NCBI RefSeq assembly: GCF_024189315.1
Contig: NZ_JAIZEO010000006.1
Location: 62,001 to 126,000, forward strand
Direction of reading: 5' to 3'
DNA length: 64,000 bases
Source of the DNA: Halobacillus sp. A5
GTDB taxonomy: Bacteria > Bacillota > Bacilli > Bacillales > Halobacillaceae
The notes under the pieces were generated by a model. That model was not told the DNA's origin. It saw nothing but the letters and a program-made list of their open reading frames with translations, and ran no database searches. Below are positions 52,400 to 61,511 of the stretch, one piece after another (within the stretch, counting starts at the first letter, position 1; every line of letters begins with the position of its first letter). The position numbers and the translations under genes are program-made.

Positions 52400-52555
52400 T
52401 TATTTCCGCTTGTTTTTACGGAAAGGCATTAGAAGTTTGCCGCTTCTTGTACGCTTCACTTTAGTGGAAGCCGCCTGTTGAGATTCCTTAGCTTCCTCAC
52501 TATTCTTGTAATCCTGGTCGAATAGCTCGCGAGCCTTGGAATAAAGCATCGTCAT
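52400..52555 (-). CDS. 51-residue basic protein
   Basis: ATG behind AGGGAGGTTATCACA. The first half is helical and mixed-charge (MTMLYSKARELFDQDYK); the second is strongly basic (KVKRTRSGKLLMPFRKNK). It has its own terminator, so it is probably a real single gene. No family recognised; nucleic-acid binding is possible. Confidence 0.7.
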   Translation of the reverse strand: MTMLYSKARELFDQDYKNSEEAKESQQAASTKVKRTRSGKLLMPFRKNKRK

Positions 52556-52799
52556 TGTGATAACCTCCCTTTTTGTAGTATATAAGACAATTCCCGCTGT
52601 TATTTCGTCTAAAACTAAGGAATTTAAGAAAATTTTACTCCCTATAAGGGGGGTAACGCAATAGTTTTCTTTACAATTTTTTTGACAAAATTCGGTGAGT
52701 TTTTTACTACTGGCATAAATTCAGCAGGCAGATGATTAGAATCTTGATTTGGCGGTGTTTATAATGGGGATCAATAGATCAATTGGAGGAGGGTTTTTC

Positions 52800-53361
52800 A
52801 TGATTAAGGTTGCGGCTCTTGTGGGAAGTATTCGCAAGGACTCTTATAATATGAAGTTAACTCAGTTTATCAAGGAACGATATAAAGATCGTTTGGATAT
52901 CCAGATCGTGACCATTCGGGATCTGGCTTATTATGATCAGGATATCGAGGAGGAAGCACCTGCCTCTGTTCAGCGTTTCAAGGCTGAAGTGGCGGATGCG
53001 GATGCTTTTCTTATACGTCACGCCTGAGTTTAATCATTCGATTCCAGGTGTGCTTAAAAATGCGCTGGACTGGCTTTCCCGCGGGGAGCGTGAGATGGCC
53101 AATAAAGCAACGTTTATAGCTGGAGCCACAATGGGAGCTCTGGGTACCGTCCGTGCACAGATGCAGCTTCGCCAAATTTTAAATGCGCCTGGTATGGGAG
53201 CAAACGTGCTTCCGGGAAATGAGATCTTAATTGGAGCTGTTCAGCATAAAATAAATGAACATGGACAGCTTACGGACAAGCAGACTATAGATTTTATTGA
53301 TAACGTTGTAGACCATTTCATTCCTTTTGTAGAGAATCAAAAAGAGAAAGTTCATTATTAA
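52800..53361 (+). pseudogene. NADPH-dependent FMN reductase, frameshifted
   Basis: Starts at ATG 52800 behind GGAGGAGG and reads VAALVGSIRKDSYNMKLT, the FMN-binding P-loop of the family, up to DADAFLI. It then hits TGA at 53027. The +1 frame continues exactly where the fold should (VTPEFNHSIPGVLKNALDWL) to 53361. Removing one base near 53016 (in ATACGTC) joins them into a full-length protein of about 186 residues. A true mutation, a sequencing error or recoding are all possible; the rest of the gene is not decayed. Confidence 0.85.
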
Positions 53362-53433
53362 ATGAACTTTACTGCGTCAGCTGACGATCTTTACAATCGA
53401 TTTTATTCATTCTCTCAGCATAAACAAACTTAA

Positions 53434-53460
53434 AAGGCCGGGCATGAAGCGGCCTTCTTT
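53434..53460 (+). terminator. Rho-independent terminator
   Basis: Stem AAGGCCG/CGGCCTT with a 9-base loop and TCTTTT, between the reductase and glcF. Confidence 0.85.
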
Positions 53461-54755
53461 TATTTTGCCGATGGTCCTGCCTCCATTAATAAGTCAACTA
53501 GATGAACCGCCTCAATTTCTCCCTCTAATCCGTGTCTTTCGATTCCAAGCTTCATTTGTAATAAACAGCCCGGGTTCGTCGTAATGATCGTGTTGGTCTT
53601 CCGCTCCTTAACATCCATCATCTTCAAATCAAGTATCTTCATGGATTCATCATAGTTAACGAGATTGTATATCCCCGCTGAACCACAGCAAAAGTCCGGT
53701 CTCTCCAATTCTTTCACCAGGATTCCTGGAACTGCATGAAGGAGCATTCTAGGCTCATCGCAGATTCGCCGAATGTTCGTCAGATGACACGAAGGCTGGT
53801 AAGTAACCAAACGTTGTACAGGTTGTGTAAAAGTAAGGCCATCCAGTTCAACGAGAACTTCAGAAATGTCCCTTACTTTAGCTGCGAATTCTTTTGCACG
53901 CTCGTGCCAAGTTGTGTTCTCTTCAAACAGTTGAGGATACTCGGTCATCTTGGCCCCACACCCCCCGGCATTATTAACAATGTAATCTACATCCTCAAGA
54001 TCAAAAGCTTCTATGTTTCTCATCGCCAGCTCTCTAGCTGACTCTGCCTTCCCCGCATGAGAATGCAGCGCTCCGCAGCATGTCTGCCCTTTGGGCATTA
54101 GAACTTCAGCCCCGGATAGTCTAAGGAGTTCTACTGTGTTTTGATTTGTTTTAAAGAACATCGCATCCATTACGCATCCGGTAAAAAATGCAACTGTCGT
54201 ACGAAGCTTGTAATCCGGCAGGACCCGGCGTTTTCGTAGTATACGTTCAATTGGACTGGGAAGGTCAGGCATTACTCGTTCAAACCGGCCTGCATGCAAG
54301 GCCAATGCTGTAAGGTGTGTGGTCTGAGCAGCCTTTTGCAGTCCTGATTTTTGATAGATCCAGGCGGCGTTCCCGATTGACCCCATCCAGTTTGAAGAGG
54401 GGAATAAGGAATTAAAGATAAAGTCTTCCGTTTTCTTCAGCGCTGCGGGCTTAACATCATGGTCTTCAATGACCTCTTTTGCCCCCTCAAAAATCAAGTT
54501 ATATTCGACATTCGTCGGACATACTGTCATACAAGCCATGCAGCCGAGACATTTTTCGATGGGATTGCGAAGATCCTCCACTTCAGCTTTGCCTTCTGCT
54601 ACCATCTTTACAAGATTAATCCGCCCTCTTGGTGAATGTGTTTCCCGTTCCATCGTTTCATACGTAGGACACGCGGGAAGACAATAGCCGCATTGGACGC
54701 AGTCAAAGAGCTTATCATAATTTACTTTTTCTTGAATCTCCTTCAGGTTAGTCAT
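53460..54755 (-). CDS. glcF: Glycolate oxidase iron-sulfur subunit GlcF
   Basis: 431 residues: two ferredoxin-type clusters near the N-terminus (CVQCGYCLPACPT and CLGCMACMTVCPT), then two CCG-type domains (FFTGCVMDAMF, CCGALHSHAG, CCGSAGIYN). It passes electrons from GlcD to the chain. Its start overlaps glcD by 4-8 bases, so the two are coupled. Together they match B. subtilis YsfC/YsfD. Confidence 0.93.
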   Translation of the reverse strand: MTNLKEIQEKVNYDKLFDCVQCGYCLPACPTYETMERETHSPRGRINLVKMVAEGKAEVEDLRNPIEKCLGCMACMTVCPTNVEYNLIFEGAKEVIEDHDVKPAALKKTEDFIFNSLFPSSNWMGSIGNAAWIYQKSGLQKAAQTTHLTALALHAGRFERVMPDLPSPIERILRKRRVLPDYKLRTTVAFFTGCVMDAMFFKTNQNTVELLRLSGAEVLMPKGQTCCGALHSHAGKAESARELAMRNIEAFDLEDVDYIVNNAGGCGAKMTEYPQLFEENTTWHERAKEFAAKVRDISEVLVELDGLTFTQPVQRLVTYQPSCHLTNIRRICDEPRMLLHAVPGILVKELERPDFCCGSAGIYNLVNYDESMKILDLKMMDVKERKTNTIITTNPGCLLQMKLGIERHGLEGEIEAVHLVDLLMEAGPSAK

Positions 54756-56151
54756 GGCGCAGCACCAGCCTCTGCCCTTGTTCCGAAAATATCTTTCCCG
54801 TATTTAATATATGATTAGGGTCCCAGCTGTTCTTAATCCGCTTCATCATATCAACCCCAGCTGCTCCTAGCTCACTTTCCATAAACGGAGCCTTCATGGT
54901 CCCTATTCCATGCTCACCCGAGAGCGTGCCCCCAAGATCAATAGCCGCTTGGAACAACTCTGCCACTGCTCTCTCTACACGCAACATTTCCTCTTGATCT
55001 CTTTTATCACATAATATATTCGGATGCAGATTCCCGTCCCCAGCATGTCCAAATACAACGACTTCTACATTGTATTTTCTCTTAATTTCATTTAACCGGT
55101 CCAGCATATCTGGAATTCTACTTCGGGGAACTGTTGCATCTTCAGACACTTTGGTTGGTTTAATTTTAGCAATAGCCGGTGAAACCTGCTTTCTTGCGTG
55201 CCATATTCCTGCCGCTTCCTCGACTGTCTTTGGAATGATAATATCCACCGCTCCAATTTGCTTCATAATACCTTTAATCAGCTCTTTTTCCACCTTTAAC
55301 GATTCTGGATGTCCGTCCAGTTCAATAATGATGACAGCTTCCGCTTCAATCGGGAGCCCTGCCGGCTGAAAATTTTCAACAGCCCGGATACATGCTTGAT
55401 CCAAAAACTCCATTTTGGCTGGTAAAATTCCGGAGGTCAGCGTTTTTGAGATCGCTTTACCGGCTGTTCTTACTTCAGAAAACGATACCAAGATGGTTTG
55501 GGTGGCAGGAGGTTTAGAGATAAGCTTTAATGTAGCTTCTGTTATCACTCCTAACGTGCCTTCACACCCTACCATCAGCTTGGTTAAGTCATAACCCGTT
55601 ACATTCTTAATAGTCTGCCCTCCAGTTTTTATGATCTTCCCTTCTGGCGTTACCACTTCCAAGCCAATGACATAGTCTTTTGTTACACCATACTTTAACC
55701 CCCGCGGTCCCCCGGAATTCTCAGCAAGGTTGCCCCCAATTGTTGCTACGTGTGCACTGCTTGGGTCAGGAGCATACATTAACCCATAGGCCTCAGCTGC
55801 TTTATTAATCTCACTCGTCCGGGCACTTGGTGAGACCTTTACAATCAAATCTTCAGGTTGCATTTCAATTTTTTCAGGCCACTGAGACATGTCCATGACA
55901 ATACCGCCCTTAACAGGCAGCGGACCTCCACTTAAGCAGGTTCCTGATCCTCTAGGGTACACGGGTACTTTATAGACATTAGCCACCCTAAGAACGGCAG
56001 CCACTTCATGATTATTTTTCACTTGGACGACTGCTTCTGGTAAATACTCACCGAAAGAAGCATCGAAGCTGTAACTATAGCGGTCGGCCAGATCTGTGAG
56101 AATTTGTTTCTCAGGTAGTACTTGAAGAAGCTTCTTCATCCAGCTGTTCAT
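54748..56151 (-). CDS. glcD: Glycolate oxidase FAD-linked subunit GlcD
   Basis: 467 residues, FAD-binding PCMH-type oxidase of the vanillyl-alcohol oxidase fold. PRGSGTCLSGGPLPVKGG and GGNLAENSGGPRGLKYG bind FAD; HAGDGNLHPNI and LSGEHGIGTMK in the C-terminal half are the substrate-site histidine motifs. It oxidises glycolate (or D-lactate) to glyoxylate (or pyruvate). ATG 56151 behind GAGGGG is preferred to the TTG at 56169. A cre-like site lies 85 bases upstream. Confidence 0.92.
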   Translation of the reverse strand: MNSWMKKLLQVLPEKQILTDLADRYSYSFDASFGEYLPEAVVQVKNNHEVAAVLRVANVYKVPVYPRGSGTCLSGGPLPVKGGIVMDMSQWPEKIEMQPEDLIVKVSPSARTSEINKAAEAYGLMYAPDPSSAHVATIGGNLAENSGGPRGLKYGVTKDYVIGLEVVTPEGKIIKTGGQTIKNVTGYDLTKLMVGCEGTLGVITEATLKLISKPPATQTILVSFSEVRTAGKAISKTLTSGILPAKMEFLDQACIRAVENFQPAGLPIEAEAVIIIELDGHPESLKVEKELIKGIMKQIGAVDIIIPKTVEEAAGIWHARKQVSPAIAKIKPTKVSEDATVPRSRIPDMLDRLNEIKRKYNVEVVVFGHAGDGNLHPNILCDKRDQEEMLRVERAVAELFQAAIDLGGTLSGEHGIGTMKAPFMESELGAAGVDMMKRIKNSWDPNHILNTGKIFSEQGQRLVLRHD

Positions 56152-56235
56152 CCTAAACCCCTCTTTCAATTACGTTATATAGATTACTTCTGGCTATGAC
56201 GAATAATCTCCTGCTTATGAGAACAAGCCTATTAT

Positions 56236-56249
56236 TGTAAGCGTTACCA
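56236..56249. promoter_or_regulatory. cre-like catabolite repression site
   Basis: TGTAAGCGTTACCA differs from the CcpA consensus TGWNANCGNTNWCA at one position. It lies between divergent glcD and the methyltransferase gene. Carbon control of glycolate oxidation is plausible. Confidence 0.55.
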
Positions 56250-56290
56250 TAAAAGGATATACTTGAAGAAAATAACAGGCGGTGATCACG

Positions 56291-57337
56291 TTGTTAACTG
56301 CGCATACCGAATATCCTCGTCCCTATTCTGATCAGCATATCGGTCATACAGAAAAACTGCCATCTTTTCGTCTAGATTTAAGGAATTACTCAGCAAAGGA
56401 ATACAATAAATTTGTCTCCCTTAACACAGTCAAAGACTGGTCCCAGCTAAGCTGGAAAGATGTAGGAAAGCCCTATGAAGTCAAATCCGAATCCAGAGAG
56501 AAAAGGGATTGGGAACGTCAGCACAATCGAACAATGGACGCCCATACGTCATGGACCTTCTTCAATAAAGCTTTTCATGAATGGTTCATAAAAGATGTTC
56601 CTAAAGAATCTCACAATGCCAAGCAGAACTTTCTACATAGTCTGCGGTCCTTTAAACCTCAGGAAGTAAAGCAAGCCCTTGGAAGTGTCATTCAGATGCA
56701 GCTTTGGAATTATGTTCATAGAATTCAAGACGGTATCTGGGACCCACGTGGTAAAAGGGCTTTGTTTGAAGGTCTTGATGTAAAAAAGCCAAAGATTCTC
56801 TTTCTTGGTGCTGCTGAGGGATATGAAGCGATGCAGCTGGGGGCTATGTACCCTGGGGCAGAAATCGTTATGGTGGATTACGACGAATACTGCAAAACTA
56901 CCAGATTCTCAGAATTTCCCGAGGGCTACCCATTTTTAGGTTCCAATCCACAAACAGGTCAATCTAAGGTTTATTATAAAGAAGACTTTACAATCGAATA
57001 TGTCGTAGACGACATCCGAAATTTAAAATATGGCAAGGAGTTTGATATCGTTTTATCAGTGGGACTGCTGGAGCATTTTCCTGATGAATACAAGCATGAA
57101 GCAGCAGACTGGCATCGACGGTTTTTAAAGCCTGGAGGTTACTGCGTTTTAACAACACCCCGAAATCAGATTCGTTCAAGAGTATACTACCGGATTATGG
57201 CTGATGTAATGAACCATACGTACCGGGAGCTTATGACGGTGGAGCAAATGGGATTGTATATGTATGAGAGCGGGTTTAATATCTGTCGTCATGGCTTCAT
57301 TAAAGTCCACAACGGTATAGTCTGTCAGCCAAGGTAA
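56291..57337 (+). CDS. SAM-dependent methyltransferase-like protein
   Basis: About 348 residues. The N-terminal 170 residues are a separate helical region rich in Trp; the methyltransferase domain follows (ILFLGAAEGYEAMQLG, VMVDYDEYCK, FDIVLSVGLLEHFPDEY, FLKPGGYCVLTTP). The acceptor is unknown. The frame opens at GTG 56282, but a TTG at 56291 has AGGCGGTGATC at ideal spacing and is preferred. Confidence 0.8.
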   Translation: MLTAHTEYPRPYSDQHIGHTEKLPSFRLDLRNYSAKEYNKFVSLNTVKDWSQLSWKDVGKPYEVKSESREKRDWERQHNRTMDAHTSWTFFNKAFHEWFIKDVPKESHNAKQNFLHSLRSFKPQEVKQALGSVIQMQLWNYVHRIQDGIWDPRGKRALFEGLDVKKPKILFLGAAEGYEAMQLGAMYPGAEIVMVDYDEYCKTTRFSEFPEGYPFLGSNPQTGQSKVYYKEDFTIEYVVDDIRNLKYGKEFDIVLSVGLLEHFPDEYKHEAADWHRRFLKPGGYCVLTTPRNQIRSRVYYRIMADVMNHTYRELMTVEQMGLYMYESGFNICRHGFIKVHNGIVCQPR

Positions 57338-57366
57338 AGAAGCTGCCCATTTGGGCAGCTTCTTTA
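57338..57366. terminator. Bidirectional terminator
   Basis: Stem AAGAAGCTGCCC/GGGCAGCTTCTT with loop ATTT, between converging genes; the MerR gene's stop is in its right edge. Confidence 0.92.
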
Positions 57367-58122
57367 TTGGTGATGATCACAATATTCATGCATAGCGTCG
57401 TGTAAAAACTTAGCAAAGCCATTCTTTTTCTTATCGATATTTTTAGTAAATCGCGGGTCGTGGATATACATATCGGCCAAACCGCGAAATATATCTATGC
57501 TGCAATTGTAAAAATGGTCTGTAATATGCTGCTGTTTGGCCGCAATCCATTTCTGAACCTCTGGATCCGCGGAAGAGCGGTCCATCAAATCAATCAGGTG
57601 TTGATCTATCCGTTCACTCTCTTCATGTATCCTCCTCCAATCCTCTTCTGAGTAAGCGGCGGTTCTTTTGGCTGATTCCCGATATGCTTCTGTATTCCCC
57701 CACCTTTGTTCGGTTTCCTTTGCATATTGCTTTTGATGCTCTTCAATTTGCTTCATGTCAAATGGTTCAAATCGATCCTTATGCGACATGGTTCTTCCTC
57801 CTTCATAAGTTTCCAGTGACTGATCAATGGAATAGATAATTTTATCGAGCCTTTTTCTTTTTTCTATGAGCACTTCTTTATGCTGCTTAAGGGCATGCAT
57901 TTCGTTAAAGCTTGGATCCCCTACTATTTCTTTAATTCTTGAAAGGGAAAAATCCATCTCTTTAAAGAAAAGGATCTGCTGCAGTCTGATAAAATCATTA
58001 TCAGTGTAATAACGGTACCCGTTGTCTGCTTTTGCAGGGGATAAAAGCCCGATTTGATCATAGTGATGCAGTGTGCGCACACTGACACCTGCTAAATCAG
58101 CTACTTCTTTTACTTTATACAC
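57364..58122 (-). CDS. MerR-family regulator with TipAS domain (Mta-like)
   Basis: 252 residues: MerR HTH (VKEVADLAGVSVRTLHHYDQ, residues 3-22, then NGYRYYTDNDFIRLQQI), a dimerisation helix (75-105) and a C-terminal TipAS helical domain (from about 140) that binds drugs or peptides in TipA/Mta. GTG at 58122 follows GAGGTGATC and is preferred to the GTG at 58131. Its own promoter has the MerR-type 19-bp spacer, so autoregulation is expected. Confidence 0.92.
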   Translation of the reverse strand: MYKVKEVADLAGVSVRTLHHYDQIGLLSPAKADNGYRYYTDNDFIRLQQILFFKEMDFSLSRIKEIVGDPSFNEMHALKQHKEVLIEKRKRLDKIIYSIDQSLETYEGGRTMSHKDRFEPFDMKQIEEHQKQYAKETEQRWGNTEAYRESAKRTAAYSEEDWRRIHEESERIDQHLIDLMDRSSADPEVQKWIAAKQQHITDHFYNCSIDIFRGLADMYIHDPRFTKNIDKKKNGFAKFLHDAMHEYCDHHQ

Positions 58123-58141
58123 GGTGATCACCTCAATATTA

Positions 58142-58172
58142 ATAGTAATCTATGACGTAACGTAAAGGTCAA
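58142..58172 (-). promoter_or_regulatory. MerR-type promoter with 19-bp spacer
   Basis: On the minus strand TTGACC and TACTAT are 19 bases apart, with the dyad ACCTTTACGTTACGTCATAG in the spacer. Over-long spacers with this ACGT-centred dyad are typical of MerR/TipA-activated promoters. Confidence 0.85.
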
Positions 58173-58286
58173 TATTATTTCCCGGGGAATATTGTCGTTT
58201 TTTAAGAGATTTTATAACATAGAGAGGTATTTTTAATGTTTTGAAGAATATCTGTGTAACACCAACTTTTAAATGAGGTCATAAAT

Positions 58287-58757
58287 ATGAATATGTATTG
58301 CCAAAGCGCTTTTCACCAATTAGAAATTGTTATTGCTTCACTTTCGGAAATACTGGGGCAGCTAAAAGAAGAAGATTTAACGTTCCGCCCAACTAACGGG
58401 AAATATTCCGTAGGTGAGCTGCTTGAACACTTAGCTATGATCCCAGCTGCAGATGGGCGAGTTGCTGAAGGAGCAACTGAAGAAGAAATGAAACAGTTTT
58501 ATAATTCTAAATCTCTAAAAACAAAGGCTGAAATCTCCACCACACTTTTTGAACATTTTGCCCAGCTTAAATTTCAGTACGAACATTATACAGAAGATCA
58601 TCTTTTTGCAGAAATCACTTCATGGTGGGATGTGACATATACACGATTTGAGTGGCTTCTGGAAATTATTGCTCATATGTACCATCATCGTGGTCAACTT
58701 CATGCTATGCTCGTTCATACGTTTAAGCTTGATCCAGAAATTATGCTGTTTGAATAA
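58287..58757 (+). CDS. DinB-superfamily protein
   Basis: 156-residue four-helix bundle protein. Metal-binding His positions match the family: H48 in ELLEHLAM, and the final HMYHHRGQLHAML. Some members are thiol transferases; most are unknown. The start ATG follows TGAGGTC. Single gene, divergent from the MerR gene. Confidence 0.85.
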   Translation: MNMYCQSAFHQLEIVIASLSEILGQLKEEDLTFRPTNGKYSVGELLEHLAMIPAADGRVAEGATEEEMKQFYNSKSLKTKAEISTTLFEHFAQLKFQYEHYTEDHLFAEITSWWDVTYTRFEWLLEIIAHMYHHRGQLHAMLVHTFKLDPEIMLFE

Positions 58758-58816
58758 CCATTGAATAAAAGCACTGCGACGTCCGTCAAAGTTGCAAGCA
58801 CATTGTGCCTGAATAA

Positions 58817-58854
58817 AAGAAGTGAACCGCACATATCTGACTGGTTCACTTCTT
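58817..58854 (-). terminator. Terminator overlapping the peptidase E stop
   Basis: 12-bp perfect stem AAGAAGTGAACC/GGTTCACTTCTT; the CDS ends at 58846 inside it. Confidence 0.88.
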
Positions 58855-59550
58855 AATTTCTCCTAAAAACTCAACAGCCATCGCGGTTTCCTGCAGAGTT
58901 TCTTTCGCTTGTAACTTATAAGCCCGGGCATTTTTTCTGGAACCCACAATTCGTTTAATTTTCTGACCTGTAAAATGGATAGCTGCTCCATCGTCTAAGG
59001 CATATCCAGCAGCCAGTGTACCTGCTTCCACAAACTCACGATAAACCGGCCTTCTTTCTTTCTCCCCGTCATAGTGAGGACAGCAGCTCCCTTGTAAAAA
59101 GCCTAAACAATTTAAAGGTTCCAGATAGTCTCCATAAGAATCCGTTACTCCTTGTTCAAACCAGCAGATTGCACCTGCGCTTACCCCAGTAAGTATGATT
59201 CCTTTCTCCCATGCTTCTTTTAATATATTGTCCAGCCCCCACTCTTTCCATAAAGCCAGCAAGTTCTTTGTGTTTCCTCCGCCTACATAAATAATATCCT
59301 GCTGAAGCACCTTTTCTCTTATATTTCGTGTGGACGGCTTAAACAAAGACAAATGATCGGGAATGCATGGGTAGTGTTCAAAGAAACGGTAGAATTTTTC
59401 AATATAAGAATCAACATCGCCACTGGCTGTGCCAACAAAAAGAATATTAGGACATGGGTCAGCTGCTTGTTCCAACACGTATGTATCGAGAAGTGGGTTG
59501 TCAGGCTCCATTGAGAAGCCGCCCCCTCCCATAGCAATAATCTGTTTCAT
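58846..59550 (-). CDS. Peptidase E-like serine hydrolase (family S51)
   Basis: 234 residues with the S51 nucleophile motif GVSAGAICWF (Ser near 124) and GGGNTKNLLALW. Members cleave Asp-X dipeptides (PepE) or cyanophycin dipeptides. It resembles B. subtilis YgaJ. Cytoplasmic, single gene. Confidence 0.88.
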   Translation of the reverse strand: MKQIIAMGGGGFSMEPDNPLLDTYVLEQAADPCPNILFVGTASGDVDSYIEKFYRFFEHYPCIPDHLSLFKPSTRNIREKVLQQDIIYVGGGNTKNLLALWKEWGLDNILKEAWEKGIILTGVSAGAICWFEQGVTDSYGDYLEPLNCLGFLQGSCCPHYDGEKERRPVYREFVEAGTLAAGYALDDGAAIHFTGQKIKRIVGSRKNARAYKLQAKETLQETAMAVEFLGEIKK

Positions 59551-59645
59551 TCCTCTCCTCCATTCTTTTTTCTCTTATCCAACATATATAGAGAACGCAT
59601 AAATAAGTCAAGACTTTCTATATGCAGTGCCTTACTGTTGGATGT

Positions 59646-59687
59646 AAAAAATAATCTAACCCGCTTGCTTTAACAGGTTAGATTATT
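59646..59687 (-). terminator. Terminator of the formate/nitrite transporter gene
   Basis: 12-bp stem AATAATCTAACC/GGTTAGATTATT with a 14-base loop and six T on the minus strand. It lies 103 bases beyond the gene's stop. Confidence 0.85.
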
Positions 59688-59789
59688 AAAGGAAGGTTGA
59701 ACTCCACTAAACACTAATTGTAACAATGCGTTTGACTTTAATACATTAAAACCAAGTATAATCCTTATGATTTAAATGCGGGTCCTCTT

Positions 59790-60692
59790 TCAGTTTCTTT
59801 TCTTCTTTTTCCCTAGAGAAGTTGGAATGTCGTCTTTGTAAGCATAAGAAAATAATAATGATACAAGGATTCCTCCGCCAATCAAGTTACCTATACTTGC
59901 CGGGATGAGATTAAAAAGAATATATTCATACCACGAATATTTATCTGAAGCCAAAACACCCATACTAAAGTACCCCATGTTAGCGGCACTATGCTGGAAA
60001 TTACCAGCTACAAATAAAATAACCGGCAGTGTCGTTCCAAGTATCTTTCCTGTAATATCCCTCGCGGCGGTTGTAAGAAAGGCGGCCATTCCGATAAGCC
60101 AGTTAGCAAGCACCCCTGATACGACTACTTCAAACCAGCCCATAGCTCCATGATCCATAAACTTCATTTTCTTATCCAAATAAGAAGAAAGCTCTGTATA
60201 AAACTCTGCATTTAGTGATCCTGACACCTCAATAAGAAAGGCCACCATGAATGCACCTATAATATTTCCAATATACGTTGAAGCCCAAAACTTGTAGATG
60301 TTGACTTTCATCAAGTTGGCTTTATTAAATAAATACGATGGAAGCAGGACGTTGATTTCCGTAAATAATACCGCTCCTGATATAAACACCATTGCATAGC
60401 CTGCTGCAAAACCCAGCCCTGATAATAAATAAAAGACACCCTGGGTTTCCACACCTTCTGCAAGCAGGATGGAAAAAATCGCCCCAAACGTCATAAACGA
60501 GCCAGCAGTTAAGGCCAATAAAAATCGACTGCCAAACTGCTGCCTCAAGTGATCTCTTCCTTTTTCACCGAATTCATCGACTATTTGAGAAGGGATATAA
60601 AACTGCCGGCCCGGGCGATCTATCTCAGAGGAGTTCGAATCCGTTGTTTCACCTTCATGATGCTCCATCTCGTCTTTGTTTTCCTCGCTCAT
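59790..60692 (-). CDS. Formate/nitrite transporter-family channel
   Basis: 300 residues: a polar N-terminal extension of about 50 residues, then six helices of the FNT fold (GSFMTFGAIFSILL, GAVLFTEINVLLP, VAGNFQHSAANMGYF with the pore His). It conducts small anions such as formate or nitrite. The ATG at 60692 has GGGAGGA six bases upstream; earlier ATGs lack a site. No formate or nitrite enzyme is adjacent. Confidence 0.9.
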   Translation of the reverse strand: MSEENKDEMEHHEGETTDSNSSEIDRPGRQFYIPSQIVDEFGEKGRDHLRQQFGSRFLLALTAGSFMTFGAIFSILLAEGVETQGVFYLLSGLGFAAGYAMVFISGAVLFTEINVLLPSYLFNKANLMKVNIYKFWASTYIGNIIGAFMVAFLIEVSGSLNAEFYTELSSYLDKKMKFMDHGAMGWFEVVVSGVLANWLIGMAAFLTTAARDITGKILGTTLPVILFVAGNFQHSAANMGYFSMGVLASDKYSWYEYILFNLIPASIGNLIGGGILVSLLFSYAYKDDIPTSLGKKKKRN

Positions 60693-60821
60693 TTCCATTC
60701 CTCCCATCCTCAACTTATTCCCTTCAACATCTAATTCTTAACCTATCAAGAGAAGTTCACGCATATTTTCCCTAATTCAGGAAAAATTACTTAGTAAAAT
60801 CACTCTTTTAGGAGGGTACCC

Positions 60822-60998
60822 ATGGGAAGTCGGGATCAAGTTTGTTTAGCCTGTGACGGGCGAGGGTTACTAATGGACGATGAGGAATGGCAGTACACGT
60901 GTAAAATCTGCAACGGTGATGGCTTTATGCCGCAGAATTTCACCACAGCTAACCGGCAGCCGGCTGATACAGACGAGATGAACAGAATATTGGATTAA
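60822..60998 (+). CDS. DnaJ-type zinc-finger miniprotein
   Basis: 58 residues behind an AGGAGGGTACCC site. It contains two CxxCxGxG repeats, CLACDGRG and CKICNGDG, 16 residues apart, as in DnaJ's zinc domain, giving one likely Zn site. Such free-standing fingers occur in Bacilli; the partner is unknown. Followed by a perfect terminator. Confidence 0.85.
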   Translation: MGSRDQVCLACDGRGLLMDDEEWQYTCKICNGDGFMPQNFTTANRQPADTDEMNRILD

Positions 60999-61036
60999 AA
61001 AAAGTGTGAGCCTCAAAATTTGAGCTCACACTTTTT
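60999..61036. terminator. Bidirectional terminator
   Basis: 13-bp perfect stem AAAAAGTGTGAGC/GCTCACACTTTTT. Confidence 0.93.
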
Positions 61037-61039
61037 GAT

Positions 61040-61489
61040 TTAGTATGTTTCCGCCGGCTCTTCATCAACTACAGGCTGTTTTGGTTTACGGACTAATGCC
61101 ACGATACCCGCAATTAAATAGGCAATACCTCCAAATAAACCCACACCAAATGTTGCAAATGTTAATAATACTCCCGCTACAATTAATATAATCCCTGCTG
61201 CCTTAGGCTTTTTATTCCCTTTAAGAAATACAATACAGAGGATCCCTATAACCACTGCTGCTATGCCTGCCGCCAGAACTGTCCAGGCTCCTGTCGTCAT
61301 GGCACTCATCAACTGGTCTATTGAAATCTGATCTGGATCCACATTTGGATCCTGACTCAGGATACTTTCCAACTCAGCTCTTGCTTGGGGGTTATTCCCC
61401 ATATTCGCAAATACAGCTCCAATTGCTATAGCTAACCCAAAAAACACAGCTCCAATCACAGTAAAAACAATTTCAGCTGTTCTTTTCAT
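61040..61489 (-). CDS. DUF4064-type small membrane protein
   Basis: 149 residues: one N-terminal helix, an external loop (QARAELESILSQDPNVDPDQ) and three further helices ending with a Pro/Glu tail (KQPVVDEEPAETY). This matches the DUF4064 family. ATG 61489 lies behind GAAGGAGTG. It follows the ABC permease gene at 22-base distance and is probably the third gene of that operon. Confidence 0.82.
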   Translation of the reverse strand: MKRTAEIVFTVIGAVFFGLAIAIGAVFANMGNNPQARAELESILSQDPNVDPDQISIDQLMSAMTTGAWTVLAAGIAAVVIGILCIVFLKGNKKPKAAGIILIVAGVLLTFATFGVGLFGGIAYLIAGIVALVRKPKQPVVDEEPAETY

Positions 61490-61511
61490 AAAAATACACT
61501 CCTTCTCCAAA

